A DNA stretch of 64,000 nucleotides, from NCBI GenBank assembly GCA_965140555.1, contig OZ223260.1, forward strand, positions 124,001 through 188,000. The letters run 5' to 3'. Position 1 is the first letter of the stretch. Every line of letters starts with the position of its first letter. The position numbers and the translations under genes are program-made. The notes beneath the pieces were generated by a model that saw nothing but the letters and a program-made list of their open reading frames with translations, searched no databases and was not told the origin of the DNA. Below, piece after piece: positions 36,864 to 44,608 of the stretch. Source of the stretch: UBA1351 sp965140555. GTDB taxonomy: Bacteria > Bacillota > Clostridia > Lachnospirales > Vallitaleaceae.

Positions 36864-37337
36864 ATGAAGATTGGTGTATATCCAGGCAGTTTTGATCCTG
36901 CAACAAAGGGGCATATGGACATTATAGAAAGGGCATCAAAACTAGTGGATGTGTTGATTGTCGGTGTATTAAATAATCCGGACAAGCAACCTTTGTTAAG
37001 TTTAGATGAACGTGTTAATCTACTTAAGACATTGACACGTAAGTTCGATAATATTGTTGTTGAACCCTTTACAGGCTTGCTTGTTGATTTTGTGGAGAAA
37101 AAACATGCCAATATCATTATTCGAGGTTTTAGAGCAATTTCAGATTTTGAATATGAATTACAGATGGCTCAGACGAATCATATGCTTAATGAAACGGTTG
37201 AAACAATTTTCCTTGTCTCAAGGAATGAGTATGTTTATATCAGCTCCAGTATGGTGAAACAATTATTCCGATTCGGTGGTGATATTTCCAAAATGGTTCC
37301 GCAAGAAACCATTACAGTAATGAATAACAAAAAATAA
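36864..37337 (+). CDS. coaD: Pantetheine-phosphate adenylyltransferase
   Basis: The 157-residue enzyme makes dephospho-CoA from 4'-phosphopantetheine and ATP. The nucleotidyltransferase motif YPGSFDPATKGHMDII, IIRGFRAISDFEYELQMA and YISSSMVKQ are all present. The ATG at 36864 is chosen over the GTG at 36855, which lies on the ribosome site (AAAGGTG). Confidence 0.95.
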   Translation: MKIGVYPGSFDPATKGHMDIIERASKLVDVLIVGVLNNPDKQPLLSLDERVNLLKTLTRKFDNIVVEPFTGLLVDFVEKKHANIIIRGFRAISDFEYELQMAQTNHMLNETVETIFLVSRNEYVYISSSMVKQLFRFGGDISKMVPQETITVMNNKK

Positions 37338-37367
37338 TAGAGTGGAGTTAGTGAAGGAGAGAAGACG

Positions 37368-37868
37368 ATGGAATCGATTATGCTACTGTTGGATGAAATG
37401 GAAGGATATCTGCAAGAATGTAAGAATCTCCCCTTATCCAATAAAGTCGTAGTCAATATGGAGGTTATTTATGAATTTATGGCAGATCTCCGTATGAAGC
37501 TTCCTGAACAGATTAAACGCTCTGAGCGTATATTAGAAGAGCGGGATAAACTGATGAATGAGGCCAAAATGTATGCTGACCAAGTCATACAAGAAGCTGA
37601 GAAGGAAGCGGCGGCAATGGTTGAAGAACATGCTATAAGAAACAGAGCTATTGAAGAAGCTGAAATGTTATTGAATCGAGCTAAATCGACAGCGGAAGAG
37701 ATTACAGATGGGTCTTATGATTATGTGCAGAAGATCTTGGAGCAATCACAACGTGTGTTGAGTGATATGTTGATTCAATCAGGCAAGCAATTTAGCACTT
37801 ATGATGCGTATATGAGACAACAACTAGAGACTTTGGAGCAGAACAGACACGAGATTACAAAAAAATAG
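37368..37868 (+). CDS. Coiled-coil protein resembling V/F-type ATPase peripheral stalk subunits
   Basis: The 166-residue protein is almost entirely predicted helix, rich in Glu, Lys and Ala, with a long coiled coil from about residue 45 to 110 (KLMNEAKMYADQVIQEAEKE). It has no membrane segment. Such proteins are often labelled 'ATPase' from similarity to stalk subunits. No ATPase operon is present, so that function is unlikely. Its position after coaD and opposite tmcAL is shared by many Clostridia. The function is unknown. Confidence 0.7.
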   Translation: MESIMLLLDEMEGYLQECKNLPLSNKVVVNMEVIYEFMADLRMKLPEQIKRSERILEERDKLMNEAKMYADQVIQEAEKEAAAMVEEHAIRNRAIEEAEMLLNRAKSTAEEITDGSYDYVQKILEQSQRVLSDMLIQSGKQFSTYDAYMRQQLETLEQNRHEITKK

Positions 37869-37872
37869 AGGG

Positions 37873-39102
37873 TTAAAGGATGATTATAGGATGCGTATAG
37901 TCATCCTTTTTTGATCCATCCGGATAAAGCTGTGTCATACGAATACTTTGTTGTAGGAGCCGGAAGTCATCATAGGATAATTTCTTTTTAGCATCAGCTA
38001 CATTAGTAACGAGTGGGGATAACGCCTGTTTCTTTAATGCCTTTAGTAGAGGTGACGCTTCTTTTCTAAAACCTAGAACCTGAGAAAAGGGCAACTGGTT
38101 TAGATTGCGCATGTGATCGATCTCTGCCTGTGTGATGTGAAGGTATAGGTGTAGTAAGGCTCTCTGTATTGTTGTCTTTGTATAATTCCGAGTTTGAGCA
38201 GCATCAATGAACGTACTATAGGAGTCATAGTCTCGGTGTAGTCGTTTGAGTCGATTCATGAGTTCTTTCGGACAATCATAATACACATCAGATAAGGCGG
38301 TTTCATAGTGGATTAGCAAATAGTGGTAATAGTCAAATAAATCCGAAGGGGTTATAGGGGTCAATCCATTATGGTGTCTGTCGCATAGGTGATGAAATAC
38401 CGCGTTGGGAAGATAAGAGGCTAGTAGGGTGTCATCTCTTTGAGTTTTAGAAGACCTCGCATCTAGTATGAGCCGACGAATAGCCGTTGCTGATGCATAA
38501 CGGTTAGTTGGGTGTTGTTCATCGAGATACTTTTGCCCAATCCGCTTGATGGTAACAGGTTCGCATTGGAGATTTAGTGTATTAATAGCTCGTAAATATT
38601 CGATACCTAGAATATTGTTGCTTCCGGATAAGAGGGGAGACAATGTCGGGTCAATGGCATCGATACCAAGTTGACGAGCTTTTGGATAGGAGTGGCCGGA
38701 CTTGAGCGCCTCTCGAAGAGCCTCTTGATAAGAGGTGGGTTCTGTCGTCAATAGGGTGGCGATTTTTTCAAGGGGTTGAATATCTCCTGTTTCACTTCCG
38801 AAGGATACCGTATCAATACAATTCAAGGTTTTTATAACGAGCATAGCGCCCAAAGCAAAGGTTTCAGCAGAAGCGGTAGCATATAAACCGGGAAGCTCGA
38901 TGACGCAATCAATGCCGCCTTTTAAGGCCATCTCTGCACGTTCCCACTTATTATATATAGCAGGCTCGCCACGTTGTACAAAATGACCACTCATAACTGC
39001 GATAACATAGTCTGCGCCGGTAATTGATTTAGTTTGTTGTAACTGATAGGCATGCCCGTTATGGAAGGGATTGTATTCAGCAATAATTGCAGCGATTTTC
39101 AT
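37873..39102 (-). CDS. tmcAL: tRNA(Met) cytidine acetate ligase (YlbM family)
   Basis: The 409-residue nucleotidyltransferase-like enzyme has AEYNPFHNGHAYQL with the HxGH motif, VMSGHFVQRGEPAIYNKWERAEMA-like sequence and FGSETGDI. In B. subtilis it activates acetate with ATP to acetylate the wobble cytidine of elongator tRNA-Met. Acetate as substrate fits the neighbouring pta-ackA genes. The last codons overlap the terminator of the convergent gene. AAAGGATT precedes the ATG. Confidence 0.92.
   Translation of the reverse strand: MKIAAIIAEYNPFHNGHAYQLQQTKSITGADYVIAVMSGHFVQRGEPAIYNKWERAEMALKGGIDCVIELPGLYATASAETFALGAMLVIKTLNCIDTVSFGSETGDIQPLEKIATLLTTEPTSYQEALREALKSGHSYPKARQLGIDAIDPTLSPLLSGSNNILGIEYLRAINTLNLQCEPVTIKRIGQKYLDEQHPTNRYASATAIRRLILDARSSKTQRDDTLLASYLPNAVFHHLCDRHHNGLTPITPSDLFDYYHYLLIHYETALSDVYYDCPKELMNRLKRLHRDYDSYSTFIDAAQTRNYTKTTIQRALLHLYLHITQAEIDHMRNLNQLPFSQVLGFRKEASPLLKALKKQALSPLVTNVADAKKKLSYDDFRLLQQSIRMTQLYPDGSKKDDYTHPIIIL
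37875..37912 (+). terminator. Terminator of the coiled-coil gene, inside the 3' end of tmcAL
   Basis: AAAGGATGA (37875-37883) pairs with TCATCCTTT (37901-37909), with inner TATA/TATA pairing, and is followed by further Ts. The hairpin lies within the last codons of tmcAL, so those codons must serve both functions. Confidence 0.7.
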
Positions 39103-39270
39103 TGGAATCCTTTCTTTGAATCACAAATGCTTATTCTAGCATTAGATTATGTGCGTTAAATGTGTTAAAATAGATGGGGAACAACTTTTATAATATAGGT
39201 TGTCAGTTCAAAAATCAACTCTGAGTTCTGGAGTCTGGAGAAAGAATTTGGAAAAAATGACAAAAATATA

Positions 39271-39299
39271 TTGTATACAATGAACAATTATTCTATAAT
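39271..39299 (+). promoter_or_regulatory. SigA-type promoter of pta-ackA
   Basis: TTGTAT (39271-39276) and TATAAT (39294-39299) are separated by 17 bp, 46 bp upstream of the GTG start of pta. The rest of the gap back to tmcAL (39103-39270) is A+T-rich. I see no other convincing signal in it beyond a lone TATAAT at 39189. Confidence 0.7.
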
Positions 39300-39345
39300 G
39301 TATTTGATGGGTATGATCGAACATATCATGAAAGGAGCAAAACAC

Positions 39346-40344
39346 GTGAGTTTTATAGAAGCAATCAAAGCAAAAGCAAAAGCAAATCTCCAAACAATTG
39401 TACTTCCTGAATCAATGGAAATACGTACATTAGAGGCAACAGAGCAAATTTTAGCAGAAGGTATAGCTAAGGTTATTCTCATTGGTAATGAGGAAGCAAT
39501 CAAAGCAAAAGTCGGTTCCGTTTCATTAGAGGGAGCAACAATTGTTGACCCTGAAACATTCGAAGAAATGGATGACTATGTTGCGACATTAGTTGAATTA
39601 CGAAGTAAAAAAGGAATGACAGAAGAAAAGGCGATTGAGTTGTTGAAAAATGATCCCCTTTATCTTGGTGTTATGATGGTCAAAAAAGGTTATGCGGACG
39701 GTATGGTAGCGGGTGCGGTTAATGCAACAGCAAATGTATTGCGTCCTTCATTACAAATCTTAAAGACAGCGCCAGGAACAAAACTTGTTTCTGCGTTCTT
39801 TGTTATGGTTGTACCAAACTGTGAGTATGGTGCTGACGGCACATTTATTTTCTCAGACAGTGGTCTTGTGCAAAATCCGAATTCAGAGGAGTTGGCTGCG
39901 ATTGCAGGTAGTTCTGCAAAATCATTTGAAATGTTAGTTGACAAGAAAGCGGTTGTCGGTATGCTTTCCCATTCAACAAAAGGCAGTGCGAAACATCCGG
40001 ACGTAGATAAAGTTGTTGAAGCAACTCGATTGGCGAAAGAACAATTTCCTCAGTACAGTATTGATGGTGAATTCCAATTGGATGCTGCAATCGTTCCTTC
40101 AATTGGTGCGGCAAAAGCTCCGGATAGTGAAGTGGCAGGAAGTGTAAATGTATTGGTATTCCCTGATTTGGATGCAGGAAATATTGGTTATAAATTAACA
40201 CAACGATTAGCAAAAGCAGAAGCATACGGACCGATAACACAAGGTATTGCAAAACCGGTTAATGACTTGTCCAGAGGTTGTTCTTCAGAGGATATCGTAG
40301 GTGTTGTTGCTATTACAGCCGTTCAAGCAATTAATCAGGACTAA
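39346..40344 (+). CDS. pta: Phosphate acetyltransferase
   Basis: The 332-residue enzyme converts acetyl-CoA and phosphate to acetyl phosphate. It matches short-form Pta: TIVLPESMEIRTLEAT, MVAGAVNATANVLRPSLQ, MLSHSTKGSAKHPDVDKV and GYKLTQRLAKAEAYGPI-like sequence. The start is a GTG 8 nt after AAAGGAG, giving (M)SFIEAIKAK. The longer frame to 39271 would run into the promoter. ackA follows after 18 bp. Confidence 0.95.
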   Translation: MSFIEAIKAKAKANLQTIVLPESMEIRTLEATEQILAEGIAKVILIGNEEAIKAKVGSVSLEGATIVDPETFEEMDDYVATLVELRSKKGMTEEKAIELLKNDPLYLGVMMVKKGYADGMVAGAVNATANVLRPSLQILKTAPGTKLVSAFFVMVVPNCEYGADGTFIFSDSGLVQNPNSEELAAIAGSSAKSFEMLVDKKAVVGMLSHSTKGSAKHPDVDKVVEATRLAKEQFPQYSIDGEFQLDAAIVPSIGAAKAPDSEVAGSVNVLVFPDLDAGNIGYKLTQRLAKAEAYGPITQGIAKPVNDLSRGCSSEDIVGVVAITAVQAINQD

Positions 40345-40362
40345 TTTTAAGGAGATATAAGA

Positions 40363-41553
40363 ATGAATATTTTAGTATTAAATTGTGGTAGTTCATCATT
40401 GAAATATCAATTAATCAATATGGAAAATGAAGATGTTTTAGCAAATGGTAACTGTGAACGTATTGCTATTGACGGTTCATTTATCAAACATCAAGCCGGT
40501 GATGGTGAAAAAGTAATCATCAAAGGTGAAATGCCTGATCATGAAGTGGCAGTTCAATATGTCATTGACGCATTAACAAGCCAAGAACATGGTGTACTTA
40601 AGTCATTGGATGAAATCGCAGCAGTAGGACATCGTGTCGTTCATGGTGGAGAATTCTTCTCAGAATCTGTTATTATTACAGATGAAGTGGAAGAAGCTAT
40701 CCAACAATGTGCGGATTTGGCGCCATTACATAACGGTGCAAACTTAATCGGTATCAATGCATGCAAGAAGTTAATGCCTGGTGTGCCAATGGTTGCCGTA
40801 TTTGATACAGCATTCCATCAAACAATGCCTGAAAAAGCATATCTTTATGCTGTTCCTTATGAATACTATAAGAAATATAAATTACGTCGTTACGGTTTCC
40901 ACGGTACATCACATAAATTCGTATCTCAACGTACAGCTGAATTCCTAGGCAAAAATGTAGAAGATATGAAAATTGTTGTATGTCACTTAGGTAACGGAGC
41001 TTCTGTATGTGCTATTGACGGTGGTAAATCTGTGGACACATCAATGGGTCTTACACCTCTTGAAGGTCTTGTTATGGGAACACGTTCCGGCGACCTTGAT
41101 CCTGCAATTGTTGAATTTATTGCAGATAAAGAAGGTATTAGTGTTGAAGAAGTGATTACAATCTTGAACAAAAAATCCGGAGTACTTGGTCTTTCTCAAA
41201 TTTCATCAGATTTCCGTGACCTTGAAGATGAATTCGAAAAAGGTAATGAAGCGGCTATTCGTACAATGGATGTCTATGAATACAGAGTTGCGAAATATGT
41301 CGGTTCTTATGCAGCAGCAATGAATGGTTTAGATGCTGTCGTCTTTACAGCAGGTCTTGGTGAAAACAATAAAGATGTACGTAAAAACATTTGTGATTAC
41401 TTGGCATACCTTGGCGTGAAAGTTGACGATGAGAAGAATGATTGCCGTGGTAAAGAACAAGATTTTTCAGCTGAAGGTGCAACAGCAAGATGTCTCGTAA
41501 TTCCTACAAATGAGGAATTAATGATCGCTAGAGATACCAAAAAACTCGTCTAA
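40363..41553 (+). CDS. ackA: Acetate kinase
   Basis: The 396-residue enzyme makes ATP and acetate from acetyl phosphate, the substrate-level phosphorylation step of acetogenic fermentation. Motifs include VLNCGSSSLKYQLI, VGHRVVHGGEFFSES, RRYGFHGTSHKFVS, HLGNGASVCAI and VFTAGLGENN. The codon use is noticeably regular in pta-ackA (for example GGT, CGT and ACA), consistent with high expression. Confidence 0.97.
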   Translation: MNILVLNCGSSSLKYQLINMENEDVLANGNCERIAIDGSFIKHQAGDGEKVIIKGEMPDHEVAVQYVIDALTSQEHGVLKSLDEIAAVGHRVVHGGEFFSESVIITDEVEEAIQQCADLAPLHNGANLIGINACKKLMPGVPMVAVFDTAFHQTMPEKAYLYAVPYEYYKKYKLRRYGFHGTSHKFVSQRTAEFLGKNVEDMKIVVCHLGNGASVCAIDGGKSVDTSMGLTPLEGLVMGTRSGDLDPAIVEFIADKEGISVEEVITILNKKSGVLGLSQISSDFRDLEDEFEKGNEAAIRTMDVYEYRVAKYVGSYAAAMNGLDAVVFTAGLGENNKDVRKNICDYLAYLGVKVDDEKNDCRGKEQDFSAEGATARCLVIPTNEELMIARDTKKLV

Positions 41554-41577
41554 TGTTCACCATACGTGAAAAAAGAG

Positions 41578-41606
41578 TTGACAAAGCTTGATCTTCTCGC
41601 TATAAT
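41578..41606 (+). promoter_or_regulatory. Consensus SigA promoter of yceD-rpmF
   Basis: TTGACA (41578-41583) and TATAAT (41601-41606) match the consensus exactly, with a 17-bp spacer, 49 bp upstream of the yceD ATG. This should be a strong housekeeping promoter. Confidence 0.9.
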
Positions 41607-41654
41607 AGCTTTTGGTGATTTAACATCAGACAACACCATAAAGAAGGTGAATAT

Positions 41655-42158
41655 ATGTTCATACATTTAGTTGACGCATTTATTCGAACCGACCAGATTG
41701 AAGTCAATCAGACCTTCCCGGAATTTGAGTATATCGAAGGTGGGAAGTCTTATAAAGTGGCGAAGCCATTGACTTGTGAAATGGTCATTGAACGTCTTGA
41801 CAATGATGAAGTTCTAATTAAAGGGACGGCTAGCATTGCCATAGTCTTGCCCTGCGATCGGTGCACGAATGATGCCACACTGGATATTGAAGTCGATATC
41901 CAACGGTCCATCGACCTTCATGACAGTGAAGAAAATGCGTTTGTTGATAACATGGAACTTGATGTGGAGGCTTTCTTACTGATAGAACTTGTATCAGCCC
42001 GTCCGCTCAAAGTGTTGTGTTCTGATGAATGTAAGGGTCTATGTGAGCAATGTGGTGTGAATCTAAATGAACAAACCTGTTCTTGTGATCATGGACACAT
42101 TGATATTCGTATGGCTCATTTAAAAGATTTGTTCGAGGACAAATTTAAGGAGGTGTAA
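41655..42158 (+). CDS. YceD family protein (DUF177)
   Basis: The 167-residue protein has the DUF177 features: a central CDRCTND pair, and C-terminal Cys residues in CSDECKGLCEQCGVNLNEQTC, likely a zinc site. The gene nearly always lies just upstream of rpmF, as here (5 bp). A role in 23S rRNA accumulation or maturation has been proposed for plant and bacterial members. Confidence 0.9.
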   Translation: MFIHLVDAFIRTDQIEVNQTFPEFEYIEGGKSYKVAKPLTCEMVIERLDNDEVLIKGTASIAIVLPCDRCTNDATLDIEVDIQRSIDLHDSEENAFVDNMELDVEAFLLIELVSARPLKVLCSDECKGLCEQCGVNLNEQTCSCDHGHIDIRMAHLKDLFEDKFKEV

Positions 42159-42163
42159 CCGAG

Positions 42164-42343
42164 ATGGCAGTACCAAAGAGAAAAATATCCGCAGCTAGAA
42201 GAGATAAACGCCGAGCATCAAACTTTAAGTTGACAGCTCCTAATTTAGTAGAATGTAAAAAATGTGGTGCGTTAATGATGCCTCATAGAGCTTGTAAAGC
42301 TTGTGGAACATATAAGAACAAAGCAGTTGTCGATGCTGAATAG
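42164..42343 (+). CDS. rpmF: 50S ribosomal protein L32
   Basis: This 59-residue protein begins MAVPKRKISAARRDKRRA and has two Cys pairs (C31, C34 and C44, C47) that form a zinc ribbon. Length and sequence are typical of L32. The ATG is preceded by AAGGAGGTG within the end of yceD. Confidence 0.95.
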   Translation: MAVPKRKISAARRDKRRASNFKLTAPNLVECKKCGALMMPHRACKACGTYKNKAVVDAE

Positions 42344-42359
42344 TTACAGACAGACTGTC

Positions 42360-42389
42360 AGAGGAAAGTCTTCGGACTTTCCTCTTTTA
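42360..42389 (+). terminator. Terminator after rpmF
   Basis: AGAGGAAAGTC-TTCG-GACTTTCCTCT forms a perfect 11-bp stem (42360-42385) with a UUCG tetraloop and TTTT after it. Confidence 0.9.
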
Positions 42390-42429
42390 ATGTTTATTTA
42401 GGTATATTGGATAATGTGTAAGTAGAAGA

Positions 42430-42448
42430 GACGTCGTTAAACGACGTC
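42430..42448. repeat. Perfect 19-bp palindrome upstream of plsX
   Basis: GACGTCGTT-A-AACGACGTC is a perfect 9-1-9 palindrome ending 14 bp before the plsX -35 box. GACGTCGTT also recurs as a direct repeat (42430-42438 and 42443-42451). It could be an operator or, as RNA, an 8-bp hairpin with a 3-nt loop. It does not resemble the FapR operator. Confidence 0.6.
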
Positions 42449-42462
42449 GTTGATTTTATATC

Positions 42463-42491
42463 TTGAAAATACAATTGAAAAATAGTATAGT
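42463..42491 (+). promoter_or_regulatory. SigA-type promoter of plsX-acpP
   Basis: TTGAAA (42463-42468) and TATAGT (42486-42491) are separated by 17 bp, 31 bp upstream of the plsX ATG. A perfect palindrome lies just upstream. Confidence 0.65.
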
Positions 42492-42522
42492 AAATGAAGA
42501 ACTTATTATAAGGGGGCCGATT

Positions 42523-43521
42523 ATGAAACTAGTAAATATTGCGGTAGATGCTATGGGTGGCGACAATGCTCCGGATATTGTCATAGAAGCCAGTCTAATG
42601 GCTCTAGAAGAAGAGAAGACTATTAGCCTGACGCTTTATGGAGATGTGGAGCATATAGAAGCTATGTTGAAGGGCAGAACGTTTGATACAACAAGGCTTA
42701 AAGTTGTTCATGCACCGGAAGTCATAGAGAATACGGAATCACCGGTACTTGCAATTCGAAGAAAGAAGAACTCGTCCATTGTAGCCGGACTGCGGTCTGT
42801 TAAGGACGGGGTGAATGATGCCTTTGTTTCAGCAGGTAGCACTGGGGCGGTATTGGCTGGAGGTACACTTGTAATAGGTAGAATCAAAGGAATTGAAAGA
42901 CCGGCATTAGGGTCGTTGATTCCGACAGCTAAAGGTTTTACATTGTTAATGGATTGTGGCGCAAATGTAGACAGTAAGCCAATCTTCTTGCATCAATTTG
43001 CTCAAATGGGAGTCGTTTATTACGAAGCTTTTGTTGGGGTGAAAAATCCGACAGTTGGTTTGGTGAATGTCGGTGCAGAAGATGAAAAAGGGAATCATTT
43101 AGTAAAAGAAACCTTTGGTCTGCTGAAAAATGATGAACGTCTGAATTTTATAGGAAATATAGAAGGACGAGATATAACAGCAGGTGAGGCGAATGTACTT
43201 ATTGCAGACGGTTTTGTCGGTAATGTTATACTAAAACATACAGAAGGCGTTGCAATGATGCTGATGAGTCAAATAAAAGAAGCTGTTACATCAACATTTT
43301 TATCAAAAATAGGAGCGTTATTAATCAAGAAACCATTGAAAAGTATGATGAAAGCTTTTGATTATACGGAATATGGTGGGGCACCATTATTAGGTCTTGA
43401 GGGACTTGTTGTTAAGGCGCATGGTAGTTCGGATGCTAAAGCATTCAAAAATGCTATTTTGCAATGTAAACGTTTTTCAGATGAAAAAGTGAATGAAAAA
43501 ATAAAACAACAAATGATGTAA
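42523..43521 (+). CDS. plsX: Phosphate acyltransferase PlsX
   Basis: The 332-residue enzyme makes acyl-phosphate from acyl-ACP for phospholipid synthesis. It has IAVDAMGGDNAPDI, the FVSAGSTGAVLAGG segment, LLMDCGANVDSKP and IADGFVGNVILKHTEG. The ATG at 42523 has AGGGGG ~7 nt upstream. An earlier in-frame start at 42463 falls on the -35 box and is rejected. acpP follows directly, with no fab genes between. Confidence 0.95.
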   Translation: MKLVNIAVDAMGGDNAPDIVIEASLMALEEEKTISLTLYGDVEHIEAMLKGRTFDTTRLKVVHAPEVIENTESPVLAIRRKKNSSIVAGLRSVKDGVNDAFVSAGSTGAVLAGGTLVIGRIKGIERPALGSLIPTAKGFTLLMDCGANVDSKPIFLHQFAQMGVVYYEAFVGVKNPTVGLVNVGAEDEKGNHLVKETFGLLKNDERLNFIGNIEGRDITAGEANVLIADGFVGNVILKHTEGVAMMLMSQIKEAVTSTFLSKIGALLIKKPLKSMMKAFDYTEYGGAPLLGLEGLVVKAHGSSDAKAFKNAILQCKRFSDEKVNEKIKQQMM

Positions 43522-43538
43522 TTTTAGGAGGAACAACA

Positions 43539-43778
43539 ATGGATGAAAGAAAGTTATTAGATATTATTGCGGAATTTACAACATATAGTGCAGATGATAT
43601 TAAAGAAGATATGGACTTTGTTGATGATCTTGGCATTGATTCATTGGATTTAGCTCAGATTATCTTAAGCGCAGAGTCTGAATTTGATGTGGACTTGGAA
43701 GATGATATGATTGAAAATGTGAAGACCGTTGGAGATGCTTTGGAAATGTTGAGAAGTCGAATCGAAGAAGACGAATAG
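43539..43778 (+). CDS. acpP: Acyl carrier protein
   Basis: The 79-residue acidic four-helix protein carries the phosphopantetheine attachment Ser in GIDSLDLAQI. It shuttles acyl chains during fatty-acid and phospholipid synthesis. The neighbouring PlsX uses acyl-ACP. A terminator follows. Confidence 0.95.
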   Translation: MDERKLLDIIAEFTTYSADDIKEDMDFVDDLGIDSLDLAQIILSAESEFDVDLEDDMIENVKTVGDALEMLRSRIEEDE

Positions 43779-43792
43779 AAGAGATTGGGAAT

Positions 43793-43821
43793 GAGGCAGG
43801 GCAACACCTGTCTCTTTTTTT
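43793..43821 (+). terminator. Terminator after acpP
   Basis: GAGGCAGG and CCTGTCTC pair around a GCAACA loop (one G-T wobble), followed by seven Ts. Confidence 0.85.
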
Positions 43822-43855
43822 ATATAAAGTTTTTAATCTTTTTTGTGGCTTTTTG

Positions 43856-43864
43856 TGGTATAAT
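43856..43864 (+). promoter_or_regulatory. Extended -10 promoter of rnc-smc
   Basis: TGGTATAAT is an extended -10 element 37 bp upstream of the rnc start. No good -35 hexamer is present, which is typical for extended -10 promoters. Confidence 0.6.
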
Positions 43865-43900
43865 AGGCGATATGCCAAATAATAAGAAAGGATGGATGGT

Positions 43901-44596
43901 ATGGAGTACTCTTTTTTTCATGAGTTTGAATCAGTAATTTCCTATAAATTTGTCAATAAGAAATTATTGATTCAAGCTTTAACACATAGTTCATATGCGA
44001 ATGAAAATAATATGCAAAAAATCGATAATAATGAACGATTGGAATTTTTAGGAGATGCAGTACTAGAAATAGTGACGAGTGACTATTTGTATAGAATGTA
44101 TCCGGAAATGTTGGAAGGTGAATTGACTAAATTTCGGGCTAGCATTGTTTGTGAACCGACGTTAGCAGAATTTGCCAGAGAAATCGGACTTGGTCCTTAT
44201 CTACTTCTTGGAAAAGGTGAAGATTCTTCAGGTGGACGTAGACGGGATTCTGTCTTGAGTGACTCGGTGGAGGCACTTATTGGCGCGATTTATATGGATA
44301 CCGGTTTAGAAAGTGCAAAAAAATTCATTGAGAGTACCCTCTTAGATGATGTAGAAGAACGGAAGCGTTTTGTTGACAGTAAAACCCATCTACAAGAGTA
44401 TATTCAGCAGCGGAGTGATACCGCAATAGAGTATATTGTTGTCGATGAGAGTGGACCCGATCACAATAAAAACTTTGTTGTGAATGTTCGACATGAAGGC
44501 AAAATTATCGGAGAAGGTTCCGGTCGAAGTAAGAAGTCAGCAGAACAACGTGCCGCATTTTCGGCATTAAAGCAATTGCAAAATATTGAAGAATAA
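43901..44596 (+). CDS. rnc: Ribonuclease III
   Basis: The 231-residue double-strand-specific RNase has the catalytic signature NERLEFLGDAVLE, SDSVEALIGAIYMDTG and a C-terminal dsRNA-binding domain ending SKKSAEQRAAFSALKQL. It processes rRNA precursors and structured mRNA. The ATG at 43901 is 8 nt after AAAGGA. The ATG at 43892 overlaps that site. smc follows after 12 bp. Confidence 0.95.
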   Translation: MEYSFFHEFESVISYKFVNKKLLIQALTHSSYANENNMQKIDNNERLEFLGDAVLEIVTSDYLYRMYPEMLEGELTKFRASIVCEPTLAEFAREIGLGPYLLLGKGEDSSGGRRRDSVLSDSVEALIGAIYMDTGLESAKKFIESTLLDDVEERKRFVDSKTHLQEYIQQRSDTAIEYIVVDESGPDHNKNFVVNVRHEGKIIGEGSGRSKKSAEQRAAFSALKQLQNIEE

Positions 44597-44608
44597 AGAG
44601 GATTTTAT

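Noticed and set aside
39845..40252. 135-residue open frame antisense to pta
   Set aside because: It lies wholly inside pta on the opposite strand, has no ribosome site or family motif, and reflects the codon bias of pta.
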